A stretch of DNA of 64,000 nt, taken from Nectonema munidae. Lineage: Eukaryota; Nematomorpha; Nectonematoida; Nectonematidae. Position 1 is the stretch's first letter. Every line of letters starts with the position of its first letter. The DNA lies in assembly GCA_030549495.1 (NCBI GenBank), contig JAUIRK010000168.1:558001-622000 (forward strand). Direction: 5' to 3'. Positions 11,693 to 24,229 of the stretch are shown one piece after another. Under the pieces are notes generated by a model, which was not told where the DNA came from, made no database searches, and worked only from the letters and a program-made list of their open reading frames with translations. The position numbers were made by a program, and so were the translations under genes.

Positions 11693-13554
11693 TGATTATA
11701 GAATAATTTTTTATGTCAGTTTTTTATCAAATAAAGTCAACTTTTTGAGGTCGTTTGGTCAATTTTTGACAGATTTATATGTCAGCTTTTGTTGCCCCTA
11801 ATTTATTACAAACTAAGAACTAATTAACTAATTAACTATCTAACTAACTAAGATGTGGACGAAATTTCATTTTGATTATCAAAATACTTTTGAATGAATT
11901 TAACAATTAAAAATTAATATTAATTAATATATAAACAAAACTATTTTTTCAGATATTACAAAAGTTTAGTTAGGGCAACTTAGCTGTTGTTAATATAACA
12001 TTTATTCACTAAATTTTAGAGCTTTAAAAATGTATATTTAGTTTAGAAATGTTACCATCGTAGCAATATTCATTCTTCTATATTAGTTCAAATAGTTTTT
12101 TTCAAATTTAGTCTTTCTCTTTGGATAAGTTTTCAACTTAAGTTAATGTGATTCACTTATAATAAAAAAAGATTAAGGTTTGAAATTAAGGTTTAAAATT
12201 AGAGAAATATTTTACATAAAATATATATAATTAATATTTATTAAGAAGAATAAAATTTATATTAAATATTTTATGCTTTTAAAATACACAATTTAAAATA
12301 AATACTTAAAATTTTTAACTCTTAATATTCTGTAAATTATTTTTCTAGAATTTATTTTATTTTTCATAAATTAATTTTCATGTATTGCAGCTAGTTTGTC
12401 GATAATGATATTTATTTGTCTATATTTTGTCTTTGAAAAATCAGATATATTGCATTACATTTCTCAATAAAGCCAGAAATTAAAGAAAATCAACAGTATA
12501 AAAGATACATAATGTGAAGAAATATTTTTTTGAAAAAGATGATGTAGTTTATTTGTAGAATGCGAATAATAAGGTAAGTGAAAGTCCTTTATGAATAATA
12601 CTATTTTGAATATAAAAAGCTTATGGATATACGATAAAACGCAAAAAACAAAATGTCGAAAATATGGCTATTGCTAATTGACATAAAATGGAATATTTGA
12701 TTTCACTTCTATTTGTTATATATCTAATTTCTATCTATCAAATTAACGATGTATCATCTGGGTAAAATTTATAAATAATAATTTAACTCAGTAACAAACA
12801 AACTAACTAGCATTACCTAAGAAGAGAGTGGAAGAATTCTACTAGCAAACTAAACAAGTAATAAATAAATTTCTAACTAACGTAACAAACTAATCTTACT
12901 TACTAACTAAATAACTAATATAAAAATAAGGAAAAAACGGAAACTATGCTGTACCACTGGAGAAATTTTTGACGATTTTTTTGACAATAAATTTTCGCCA
13001 CTACAAATATATTTCATTTCAGAGGGCTTGCATCATATAAGGCATGCTGCATGAGAATCCTTTGTCTTGAAATATTAATCATTGATTATTTTGAATTCAA
13101 ATTAAAAAAAAATTATTTTTATTAAAAAATAATAAATAGAAACTACTTTTTGTTTGAATTTTGTTTATGATACGTAAAATTGTATCTAGAAATCTAATGA
13201 GTTTAATTGATGAAATGTTTTATTATATGAATTTAAATAACAAAATATTTTGTAATTTCATTACTTATATTAGAGAAAATAATATTGATATTAGTGAAAA
13301 ATTTCAATTAGAACAATATATAAATGATTTTAAATATACTATTATAAAAGTATTCGTATAATAGAAAATGATAGAGATTGGAAGAAGTTTATTAATTGAG
13401 GAAAAGAGATAAAACATTCAAACTCTATAAGATTTTAAATATATTCTTTAAAAAATGTGTAAAATATCAATTTTAAAATTTTTTTGTAAATCAATTTCGG
13501 TAAGATATAAAATTTAGCAATGAATTGAAGAGTATAAAATATTTGGTTTAGGGA
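11693..13554. other. AT-rich spacer with degenerate CTAA runs
   Basis: Degenerate CTAA/ACTAACTA runs are at 11817-11851 and about 12785-12925. The open frame at 13161-13361 is very AT-biased and unsupported. Confidence 0.45.
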
Positions 13555-13635
13555 AAATTCGACCTCTGAACAATTCGGCCTCAAGAAAATTCGGCTTGGA
13601 GATTATTCGGCCTTAAAACAACTCGGCCTCTAAAC
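13555..13635 (+). repeat. Phrase minisatellite, five units of about 16-17 bp
   Basis: Units follow the phrase AATTCGGCCTCAAGAA with changes in each copy. The same phrase recurs twice at 21058-21090. Related GAATTGACTTGG-type phrases are at 62518-62610. Confidence 0.6.
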
Positions 13636-14454
13636 ATTTAAAAATTTTTTTGGTGGTAGAAATATTTTATTATAAGCACGGTATATGTAATGAGATGTGT
13701 TTTCATATTAATTTTTAAAGAAGGCTTTTCTAAACACTAACGTTATGTCACCATGAAGATTTTTAACAGAGCGTGTAAGCGTGAAAATTAATATTTCAAA
13801 CATTTTTACGTAATATCTCAAATACGAGTAAAAAATATTAATATTAAAACTCCATATGAATTATAAATTAGGTAATGGATATAAAATACATGAATAAGTT
13901 AAAAAGATCGATTATAATATTTGCAAAACAATACATAAAGAGATATAATATATATATATTATATATATATATATGTTCAAATAAATATATGTATATGTTT
14001 TAAATATCTGAGACTAAAAGCTATTACACATCCTGTCTGATTAATTTGTATTCTTGTTGAACTATAAAGTTAATTTAAATACTAAGAACTATATACATTT
14101 CATATAAAATTGTATCATTTTGAACATCATTTTAAAAAATTTGAGTTCATTGATTTTTCGTGTGTATATGTTTGTCACAACCATTCTTCCTAAACTTTTA
14201 TCACAAGAGTTTTTACACCCAGAAGCCATTTTCTTTACCATTAGCACATTAGGAAACTTTTCTTAGTGGTGCTCTAGAAAGCATAAAGAAGAAAGTAAAA
14301 CCGCAAAATACAATAAAAAACAAAATGAAATTGAAAAAATAGAAAATAGAATTCAATATGGTATATATTATTAAAATAAATGTAATGAATATTATAACAT
14401 TTAGATTCTTAGAATATAGATTGTTGTATTGCTTCTCTTCTTCTTTTTCTTCAC
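13636..14454. other. Spacer with a possible tiny ORF
   Basis: TA microsatellite at about 13947-13974. On the minus strand a strong acceptor (TTTATGCTTTCTAG at about 14274) leads into a short frame ending at 14241. Nearby a 46-codon frame beginning MVKKMASGCKNSC has no splice support. Confidence 0.3.
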
Positions 14455-14556
14455 CATGACCGATATCGATCTTTGGTAACTATTTTTAACTTGCCTCCCC
14501 AATAAAGAGTCAACATGTTTGCCCTCACAAATCTCTTCCCATCCAAATCCCCAAAT
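14455..14556 (-). CDS. Candidate internal exon, unrecognised
   Basis: A strong acceptor (GTTTTTTTTTCAAAG) precedes 102 bp ending at ATG/GTGAAG. Read in phase 2 it gives a natural-looking peptide including RFVRANMLTLYWGGK and KIVTKDRYRS. Another frame is also open through the segment and beyond, to about 14401. Phase 2 out fits the exon at 3319-3372 across an 11-kb gap. Product unknown. Confidence 0.35.
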
Positions 14557-17500
14557 CTTTGAAAAAAAAACTCTAAAGTGTAGGAAGTATTTATTCATAG
14601 GCCTAAATCAAAATCACCATTATTAGTTAATTAGTCAGTTAACTAGTCATTTTGTTTAAATGTTAGTAGCTATACTTACTTAGTTAAATTGCATTAAGGC
14701 ATAATAAATTGAAATTTAAAAAATATTAAAATTAAATTTAGATACAAAGATAATTTGTTCATCTCATAACACAGTAATTTATTCTTTTTTTTCATTATTT
14801 AAAACGTCAAAAAAAAATTTATTAAATTATTTATATTTAAGAAATATGCTTTACTTTCTATATGATTTTCATTTCCCCTTTACAAACATGTCATCTTTAG
14901 AGATTGTTGGCAGTTATATTTTTGATTCGATTTTTGCCATTCCGTGCTGATTTTCATAACCAAAGTTTACATTATATATTTTTTACCTATTAATTGATAG
15001 CTTGTCACCTTCTCAATTTTTCAAAAATTAGATTTGTCTGCATGGTATATTATTTAAAGTTCAAATTTATAAATTTATTATAAAATTAAAAACATATGGT
15101 ATCGCCATTCGCCACATTCATATTCATCAGAAGTCCATGATAATAATCCATAGATGGAAATAATTTTTTTTGAAAATTGTAATATCTTTTTAATTATACA
15201 AATCTTTATAATATAACGAAAAAAACTTTAATATTTAATAACTATAGCTTGAAGAATGATTATTATCACTATTTTATGGTATTTTGTATCCTTTTGGGGC
15301 TATTTTCTGGATTTTGGGCTCTTTCCAGTGTCTTGGGATCTTTAGTCTTACCCGAGTTTAAATACATGTACCCAATGTTCGCTCTTGCAGGTATAACTGC
15401 AAGAAACTTCTACTGATATTTAATAGACTTATGATTCAATAACCGATGGCCCACAATTTTCGCCATTATGTCACTTAGACCTTCTAACATCATTACATTT
15501 TAACCACTTGGCTTTCTTTCTTAGGCTTAGATACTAATTATATATATACTATCCTATGAGGATTTATAAACGAATTTTTTGTATGTACATCTTTTTTGAA
15601 CCTCATATACAAACAACACTTCCCCTCAATGTTTTATGAAATGCAATTGAAAAAATTTTATAGACACAAAAACTTAACAAAAAAGTAGGACTATAGAGAA
15701 AATAATTTATTCATAAGTATTGAAGGTATTTTATGTTATTATAAAAAAATAATTTTTGTAATTTCATTACACAAAGAAACATTTAGTATAATTTTTTTGT
15801 CTAGTTTTGAAGGTTGTTTAAAAAAAGCTAATAAAAAATCAGATTTAATTTTTCGCTATGTTTAAAAAGTTAATTTTGTGTATTTAGCATTTAAATATTA
15901 ATTTTTTCACTTTAAGTATACACTTAATATAATTTTTGTTTATAGATACTCTGGAATTTTTATAATGATGAATACTAAATTTGATGTTAGAAAAGTAGGG
16001 CAATCCATTGTAAAAAAATATGATACATGAAATTTAAATGCGGTTCTTATTTCTCTTAGTATAAAAAATAAGATTAAAGCGTGAGGTTTAATAAAATAGT
16101 ATAATAGTTTCCATCCGTTATGATTTTTATAAGTATAATTTGCTCTCAAAAACCTCTAAATTTTATAAAGTTTTAATCTTTCTATTTAGAATTATGAATA
16201 GACAGTTCCTACACTGTAGAGTTGGTTTTTCATACATGTGCATCTGAGTTTAATCTTGAGATTACTGAAGGGAGAAATTTGTTGAAAATTTTACTCTTTT
16301 ATTTTCTTGATTCTTTTTACAGGAGAATGTAGAAAAAATATATTAATTATATAATTTTTTACAATACATTTAAATTTGATAACACAGTTGTTAATTCATA
16401 AACATGGAATATTTTTTCGCTAAATTCACTTTATATCAAAAAAGATAAGCTATAGTTTTTTGAAAAATCATTTTTAAAACAAAGAAAAATCTTTTTATAT
16501 TGAAACTAAAATGTGCTGACATATCTTGGTTACGAAATGTCTTGAATTGGATGGTAAAAGCATTTTAAATACAACCATTTTTTGGAGAAAATCTCGATTC
16601 TCAAGAAATTTTTTTTATCACAAATTGTAATTGACACATACATAATATTTAATTTCAATCAGTGACTCAAGTTTGGGTACGGTAAAGTCGCCAAAATATT
16701 TCTACTTTTTGTATTTTACAAAAGTACGAAGTAAAATAGAAACAACTCATTTCCCAAATAACTGGCATATAGATGAAATAAGAAGCCATACTATTTTTTT
16801 AATAAATATTTTTATGTGAATCAGGGGCGTTTGGAAAATTTTACAAAGTACTTTTTTGTTAACTTTGTGGCATATCTGGACTTTCTTTTCTCATGAAGTT
16901 AGTCTCAAAGTTATGAATACTCATCCTAAAATATATGCATTAAAATTTTTTAGATTTTAAATTGGGACTTAAACTCACATATAATACTTTGTTATTTCAA
17001 CGGTAACTTGTTGGGATTTAATTGAAATACTTTTAATCTATCCTAATGAAATTTCGTATTTTGTTAAAGTGTCATTAATTTACATTGTACATTCTCAATA
17101 TGTTTACAATTTGTATTTGGCGAGAACAAAATTTTGCAAATTTTATTTTAAAACAAATTTGCTAAAATTTAATTTCCTGAATAAATATATTTCTAAAATT
17201 TTAGATATTTAGTCTAAAAAAATTATTTTTTGCTTGTTGAGAATTTAAATCCAAATTACATGATTTTTAACTTTATATATGAAAGATTTTAAATGTTATA
17301 AAAAATTTCATATAAAAAACTTTCAACTCTTGAAATTAAGTTAGCACAATTTAATTTGGCGAAATTTATTTTATTCACGAATTTCATGGAATTCTGTACG
17401 AAAACTTCGTACTTTACAGTATACAGACTCTTCACTAATAGGAGGGGAGTGTTAGGAAAAGATCTAAGATTGTATACATATGTATCGATATATTTCTAAA

Positions 17501-18835
17501 GATTTATTTTAGAAAATTTAGATTTTAAAAAATTGACCAAAAATTCAGTAACAGAAGAATTTTTTAAATATGAGAAATTATTTAATTCTTTGTCCTTTTA
17601 AATTTTTATCATAGGGATGGGCTTGCATATATTGATTTCAATCATCTACAGCTTTAAAAAAATAATGAAGATTAATTATTTGGAAAAAGTATTACTAAAA
17701 TGTAAACTATAAATAATAAAAACCGGCTTATTATAAGCATTACACTAGATTTTTTTTATAACTTTTTGGATAAAAATTGGATTTTGATGCACTTATGCTA
17801 TCAAACTTGAAAGAAAGAATTAATAGTTTTCTGAACAAAGTTAAATTTGTGATCAAAGTTTGCCGAATCTAAAATCAAGGTCCAGCTGAAAAAGTAGTGT
17901 GTAAATTAATATTAATAATGGAGTACAAGAATATATTTAGCAAGATGATGGCAGACAGCTTGGAAATGAAAATGTTCAATTTCAGCTAAATTGAAAAATG
18001 GCAAATTTCAATTGATTTCATATACCATATATATCTTAGGAATAGATAAAAGATGCGTTTGAGAAAAATAAATGATTAGAAATTTAGTTGATAATAGTGT
18101 AGAAAAAACTCCACGTGTATTTTATGTATACATTTTATTATCTTTATTTTGCCTAAGAAAAGCAATATATCCAATAAATCTTAGCATTTTTGAAAAGATG
18201 CAGCGTTTATGATTAAGATAAGGGAAAAAATTTCCATATTGTTGTTATAAGAACTTATGGTAAACTTCATTTGGATCAAATTAAATTTTTACTGTAGTTT
18301 AAATCTTACCATTTACTCTAAGCAAAAGAAGAAATTTTGAAATTCAGTTATTTTAATTTATAGGTGAAAAGATGTAGAATTAGTATATAATAATTTGCTT
18401 TTCTTCATTCATACCTTTATTAATTAAGAAAAGTAGTAACACCAATTTAAAATAAAAGTTTACTAGTATTAATATAAGAAATTTATACCAAAAGTGCTGT
18501 TTTGGTAAATAAGTTATTCTAAATAGTTTTAGGCAAGAAGTCCTGTAGGTCAACGAGCATTTATTAGAATTCGGGGAAATTTGAAAGAGAAAAAACTAAA
18601 AGCGTAATTTTGTCATTGTAATGATAAGCTGATGAACGAATATGATTGAGGCTTAAATTTCTCAAATTTTCCTAAAAAAATCTAATAGGGAGATATCTTT
18701 TTAGTTGCAATTTTCTCCATCATCTTCATATAATCATCACTATCTTCATTATTATTATTATAAATTCATATTTATAGAAATTTTGCTACACGTGCATGTG
18801 TATGAGACTAGTTTGAGTTCTTTAATTAAAAATGC
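14557..18835. other. AT-rich spacer with ambiguous exon-like pieces
   Basis: At about 15330-15395 both strands show good splice sites round open frames, so the strand cannot be chosen. At 16200-16335 plus a 40-codon frame (including TVELVFHTCASEFNLEITEG) lacks a clear donor. No known domain is visible. The open frame 15940-16149 minus is unsupported. Confidence 0.3.
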
Positions 18836-20356
18836 ATGTGGTTGAAAAGTAAGTGACAAAGTGTTTAATTAAAAAGTGACTATAAAAAATGAAAGGATTG
18901 CATTTCTCGACGCTTTGATTAATTTTTAGCAGTTTAGATAAGTTACTTTCTTAATTACTAAAATCTTTCAATTTTTTTTCACAAAAATGCTGTACTTCAA
19001 ATCTTTTCATTTTATTTTATAGATCCCATGTTATTCTTTGAACGGCAATTATCAACTCCCCACAAAACTAACTCGTGCAATCTGTATTGGAGTCAATTCC
19101 ATCGGTCGCAATTAGAAAAGCATGGCATGTGCATGTAGTTTTGAAAATTTATTATTAGTTAGAAATAGTTAGTTATTTGTATGATTAAAAGTAACACACG
19201 CGACGTTGATGACTTCGTCTACATATCATACAAACATAGCTACTCCTTCCTTTTGTAGTAATTTCGCATCCGTTATAGTCTAGTTGTCCCTTTTTAGGCT
19301 TCATCTATTTCATATGCTTACTAAAAACGTACTCTGCACTTTTCATCTCAATTTTTTCCTCTTAAAAAATACGAAAAAGATTAATTTTTTCAATTGCACG
19401 ACTTAAAGCATAGGAAAATCCTTAAGTAACTAATGCACTCTTTAGATTGATTTGTTGGGTTAAATTAAATCAATAAAATGATAGATTTAGTACTTTTTAT
19501 ATATTTAAATATAGATATCTTATAAAAGGCGAGCTGGATTTTGTCTCCCGTTAACTTCACTCGGCTAATCTGATTCTCGGTAATATTCAAAAGAAAAGCT
19601 GAAATAGATTATTTATTAGTTAATTTTAGTAATTATTTTACTTAATTAGTCTTTGGTTAGTTTTATTGATTTAATTTTATAAAATCAAAAAAAAATGAGT
19701 ATCACTTTCCATATGGCAAATTATGCTTTCTGCGATTTGTCTTTCAGCGAATTATTTTTCTGCATATTTTTATGTGACCAAATTTACTGGATAGTTCAAA
19801 TGAATAAAATTTCTTGTATTGCAAATTTCTTATAAAACAAGTGTGTAATTTCTTAGTTTTGTTGTCATTTTACTAACTCACACAAACACTCACCATCACC
19901 ACACACACTCTACTCGTATGTGCATAAAGGCATACACTGAAAAATCTATGATTTAATCTTTTTCAGTTCAATTACTCTTTTGATAGATAAAGATTAAAGA
20001 GAGATATTTTGTCTTTCCTCCTTCTCTCTTCCTTGATTGCAGACAAAGCCATATGTTAAAAGAGTGGAATTTCATGAAAGCAATTATATATATATATCTC
20101 TATTATCATTGTTTTTCATTATTTTTGTTATGCATCGAGAGGTTGACTAACCGCACATTTCTTTATTTATTGTGAAAAGCATTGCAAAAGTCAAACTCAT
20201 CCATCGTCTTCTAGTTTCCTATCTATTCGCCTAAATATCAAATTTCCTATTGCTTCCTATTTTCTATATTTTAGATTTATTTTGCTTGTTGATCGTGCAA
20301 GAAATGCACGTCATGAAAAATTATCTTCATCACAATTAAAAAAATTTCTAGCCTGA
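18836..20356 (+). CDS. Candidate three-exon small gene, 68 residues
   Basis: Exon 1 (18836-18848) starts at an ATG and ends at a GTAAGT donor. Exon 2 (19023-19134) follows an excellent pyrimidine-rich acceptor and ends at GTAGTT. Exon 3 (20275-20356) follows another excellent acceptor (TTTTCTATATTTTAG) and ends at TGA 20354-20356. Phases match (1/1, 2/2). The peptide includes PMLFFERQLSTPHKTNSCNL and ends DRARNARHEKLSSSQLKKFL A. Exons 2 and 3 look coding; exon 1 is only 13 bp and could be chance, in which case the 5' end lies further upstream. No family recognised. Same strand as the zinc-finger gene 7 kb downstream. Confidence 0.32.
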
Positions 20357-21921
20357 TATCTTGCTCAAAACGAAGTCTAAAGGGAGAGTTGCGTAACACG
20401 AGATAGGCGGGCTGGGCACTGCCCGTGCGCAGAATTTATTTGTATTAATATTTCATCAATTAAATTTTAATGGATATATTTTAGACATAAATAGTAATTT
20501 AATAATGATTTCCTAAACATTTTTTATCCTAATTTTCTATACACACATACTTGTATTAATAAGTTTTCAAATGTTATTTGAAATTTTGAATGGCGGCAAA
20601 ATTAGCGTTCCCCGAGCGGAATTAAAGATAAGTACGCAAATGTATATTGGGTTCTATCTACTTATTCCAAAACCATCTCGTCCTATTGCTAATTATAACA
20701 ATTCTAGCAAGTCGCAATGAAAACTCATCCAGTCCTATTAACAACTCATCCAGCGAACCTTTTGAGACGACTTAATGTATCCATCAAAAAGAATCTTTAC
20801 GAACAGGGGGTTGCTTAATCAAAGTCGAATAAGCTCAAACAGTTGAAATTTGTCGTTATAGGCACATGGGCGTGTTATAGCAAGTTTGAGTGCATTCTTA
20901 AACCCTTTATCGACTATCCATTAAAAGTGGAGATAAGAAACACCTTTCAAAAATCTAAAAATTATTTTTTTTATTAGTTAGCTATTTTAAGCATTATATT
21001 TCTCTCTATAATTTCAAATAGAATTTTATATGTAGTAACCTAATTGGCAAGCACGGTAATTCGGCATTAAGACAATTCGGACTCAATGTACTTATTATCG
21101 TGAGGCTTACTTCAAATGAGGCCACATTTTCCGTAAATTAGATAGTTGCACTACTGGGACTAGTTCATATTAAAAGTGGAGCAGGTTTGAAATGCGACTG
21201 TACAAGTTCATTTTGGGGCAAGTTGATTGTAAACTGTCTGTACGCCCATGTAAGTATTCGCAAAAGTGTTTCCTACGACATCACTGCTACATTTCCAAAT
21301 TTTAAGTACCAAAATTTATCTTTTACTTTCATGTATTTTTCACATTAATAATTTTTATAAGGAAAAAAATATATTCATTACTTTTTTCAACCCATCTTTC
21401 TTTCGTTTTACTGATTTAAAAATCTAACAATCCTACACTATGGTTTTTTAACATTTTCAATTTTATATCGGACAGTCCAAAAAAGGGTTTTAATGAGACC
21501 ACGCAAAATATTCAAACGAATTCAATATTGTCAAGTCTGACAATTTAAATTTAAATATTTTGATATAATTATATAGATTACTAAACTTACATGGTTTAAT
21601 ATCAAATAAACTGGTATTTTTTAAAGCATACTTGTAATTCTTTTAATCAGGATGGGTTGCATCACTTACTGCTTAATAGACAAAACTTAAATCAGTTAAA
21701 ATGGAAAAACAGATAAAATCTGAACCAAAAGCTGATATAATATAAATGTTGTTAGGCATTTAATTGGTTAGTTAGACAGTCATTAGTTGGTTCGTTTATT
21801 AATGAGCTAGTTAAAAAAATAAAATTTTGCTTACTTCGTAGAACTCAATACATGGTAAAAAAAAAGGATTATTCTTCTATCAGAGATATAATAAAAATAT
21901 AAAATGATAAAAGAATAATAC
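20357..21921. other. Spacer with repeat scraps
   Basis: A GC-richer stretch at 20380-20900 reads in no convincing frame. Two phrase units of AATTCGG type lie at 21058-21090. The words ACATGGGCGT (20864) and ACGCCCATGT (21242) are inverted and might mark a 388-bp element, but similarity does not extend inward. Confidence 0.35.
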
Positions 21922-22053
21922 TTTGTAAAAACTTTATTCAACCACCATAGTGCATAATCATAAAAATAAAAAAATTGACTCGAAAGCAAAAAATTAATTT
22001 CTTTTTATGATTATGTGCACTATGAGGCTTAAAAAATATAAAGTTTTTACATA
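21922..22053. repeat. Long imperfect hairpin, probable tiny MITE
   Basis: The left arm (TTTGTAAAAACTTTA..CATAGTGCATAATCATAAA) and right arm (TTTATGATTATGTGCACTATG..TAAAGTTTTTACATA) pair over about 50 bp with few mismatches round a ~30-bp loop. No target duplication could be fixed. Confidence 0.6.
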
Positions 22054-23099
22054 GGTTTTTCTTCCCGTTTTTTCCTTATAACATATTTTAACTGAAAGAA
22101 AAACAAATGGCCCATTTTTGATATCAACTTATGAAAAAAGAGAAAATAGTTTCTATTTTTAGATTAAAACACGAATTGAACTGGTCCTCTTTTAGGATTA
22201 AAGTTTTCTCTTGTATTCTCTTTGTTTACCTACATTGTAGTGATATTTCATGATAAGCTTGGACTAATTTTAATAAATTAAATTTTTAAATTTTCACCTA
22301 ATGTTTGTTACTTTATGTAAAGTATTTTTGATAACTCTTACCTGAGAAGAAAGATATAGAGGGTTGCTATTTTTTGTACTGAGCCTTTTTTGCAGTTCAT
22401 GAATTTAGATCACCTAATTCGTTATGATTATGAACACTTCGTTTATGATTAGAGGTTTCAATCTCAATAACACTAGGTGATATATGTGTTATTTTAAATT
22501 TAATTCATTTTTATCCTATTTATATTTTATGCTGTCATCTAATAGTATTTAAAATTTTAAGTTTTTTTCACTTAAAAATTGTGATGAAACATAAAACTTG
22601 GTTACAACTTTGTTCAGCCGAAACATCCTTCTAATCTTTGAAAGATTTAATCCACAAAAGTATAAGTAAAAAGATTTCATTGATTGATATATTTTAACAA
22701 CATGCATGTGGGTGTTGATGAATCAAATTAATGATATCGTCATGTTCAGTACTCTTTTAGTTAAGTGTATATGCAAATGCTTATTGATTTAATTAGTATA
22801 AAATTTTAAATATATTGACCCGATAAAATTAAAGTGAACAGACTTAATCGAAAAGCATCGTTGCGCATTCTAGTCATATTGGATGGATTGTATGTAAATA
22901 TATTCAGAAGAGATGTTAATTAAAATCACGTGGAATTTCTTGCATTGCTTCTTTCATCCATGATTCAAGCTTGGATATTTTTGTTCGTGTTTTTTAAAAA
23001 GATTGTGATTCAGTTTATCGTGAGTGAAACAACCATAAGAAAGAGAAAAGAATTATTTTCGTTTACTAATTAGTAGCTATGTGCCATTATTTTAATAAT
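22054..23099. other. AT-rich spacer
   Basis: At 22396-22452 an excellent acceptor leads to an 18-codon frame and stop (FMNLDHLIRYDYEHFVYD). At about 22617 another acceptor opens a short frame (RNILLIFERFNPQKYK). Each is too short to call alone. Confidence 0.3.
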
Positions 23100-23660
23100 T
23101 GATTTTTGAGTCACACTTTTTACCCAAAGAAATTGGAAAATACCGAAAAATATCAAAAGATATTGAAATTTTTAGTAAAATATCAAAAAAACCTGTAAAA
23201 ATGAATTGAAAAACTATTGAAGGATTAAAATTTACTGAAAAATGCCAAAAGATGTTAAAATTTTTCCTAAAGTTTTTATCTTTCAATAGTTTTTTAAAAT
23301 TTTTCGCTAAAGATTTCAAAAATTTGGTTTGTTGTAAGCATTTTTTAAATATTTAAGATCTTTTTATTTTTTTTTAATTTTTCGATACAGATTTTATAGA
23401 TTTGTATTGTCTAGAGGTTCTTTTAAATGTTTTTAATTTTTTTTATTAAAAATGTAAATATTTTTTTGGTTTCTTCTAGTATCTTTTGGTTTTTTCTGGT
23501 AATTTTTTTATCATAAATAGTTTTTTAATAATTTTTTAATCCAGATTTTACTGATTTATTGTGTTTAAAGATTTTTTAAAAGTTTTTTGATTTTATTACT
23601 AAAAATTTTGATATCTTTTGGTATCTTCCGATAAGTTTTTGCCTTTCGAAATTTTTTTTA
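23100..23660. repeat. Old satellite in head-to-head orientation
   Basis: The right half (about 23400-23650) repeats TATCTTTTGGTATCTTCCG and ACTAAAAATTTTGATATC words with spacing of about 120-160 bp. The left half (about 23120-23290) carries the same words reverse-complemented (ATATCAAAAGATATTGAAAT). The axis lies near 23300-23340. A TA microsatellite follows at 23769-23791, then a GC-richer patch with AGAGATGTAGCGGATATCCG that looks like a lone hAT end. The minus open frame 23092-23319 is this repeat, not a gene. Confidence 0.55.
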
Positions 23661-24229
23661 TTCTCTATGCAAAAATTCTGACCCTACAAAAATATTTCAA
23701 AAATTTTTCACTGAATTAAAAAATTTGCTTTTATTGATACTATTGTTTCTTTTCTTCATATTTTTGTTATATATATATATATATATATATTAAATTAGAG
23801 ATGTAGCGGATATCCGTAACCTCATCAGCAAATGCCGATAATCGGCAAAAATTGTTACATCCGCTTAACATCCTCATCCGCGGATCCAACCTTCGCAGGA
23901 CGGAGTGGGAGTTTTACGTCAACCGAAATTTTTGGAACTCCTTTACTTCAAAAAAAAGTATATAAAAGTCCTTTCGAAATAACCATGTATTTTTTAAGTA
24001 TTTTGAATAGTTTATTATTTTATAAAAAAAAATTGCGAAAAATTATCTTTTCCAAAAAACACAATTTCAAAAATTAACACTATGAGAAAAATTTTAATTT
24101 CAAAAATAAGATTTATTTATATCAAGAAAATGATAAAAAAATATTTAAACATCAAACAAAACAAAGGAAATATTACACAAAATAAAGGATGAAAGAAAAG
24201 TTAGAATAAGAAATGATCAATGAGTAACA

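Noticed and set aside
15330-15395. Exon-like segment with good splice sites on both strands
   Set aside because: Strand cannot be decided and no partner exon with matching phase was fixed.
20864-21251. Inverted ACATGGGCGT words 388 bp apart
   Set aside because: The similarity does not extend into terminal repeats.
22396-22452. Short terminal-exon-like frame after a very good acceptor
   Set aside because: Only 18 codons and no upstream exon with phase 0 found.
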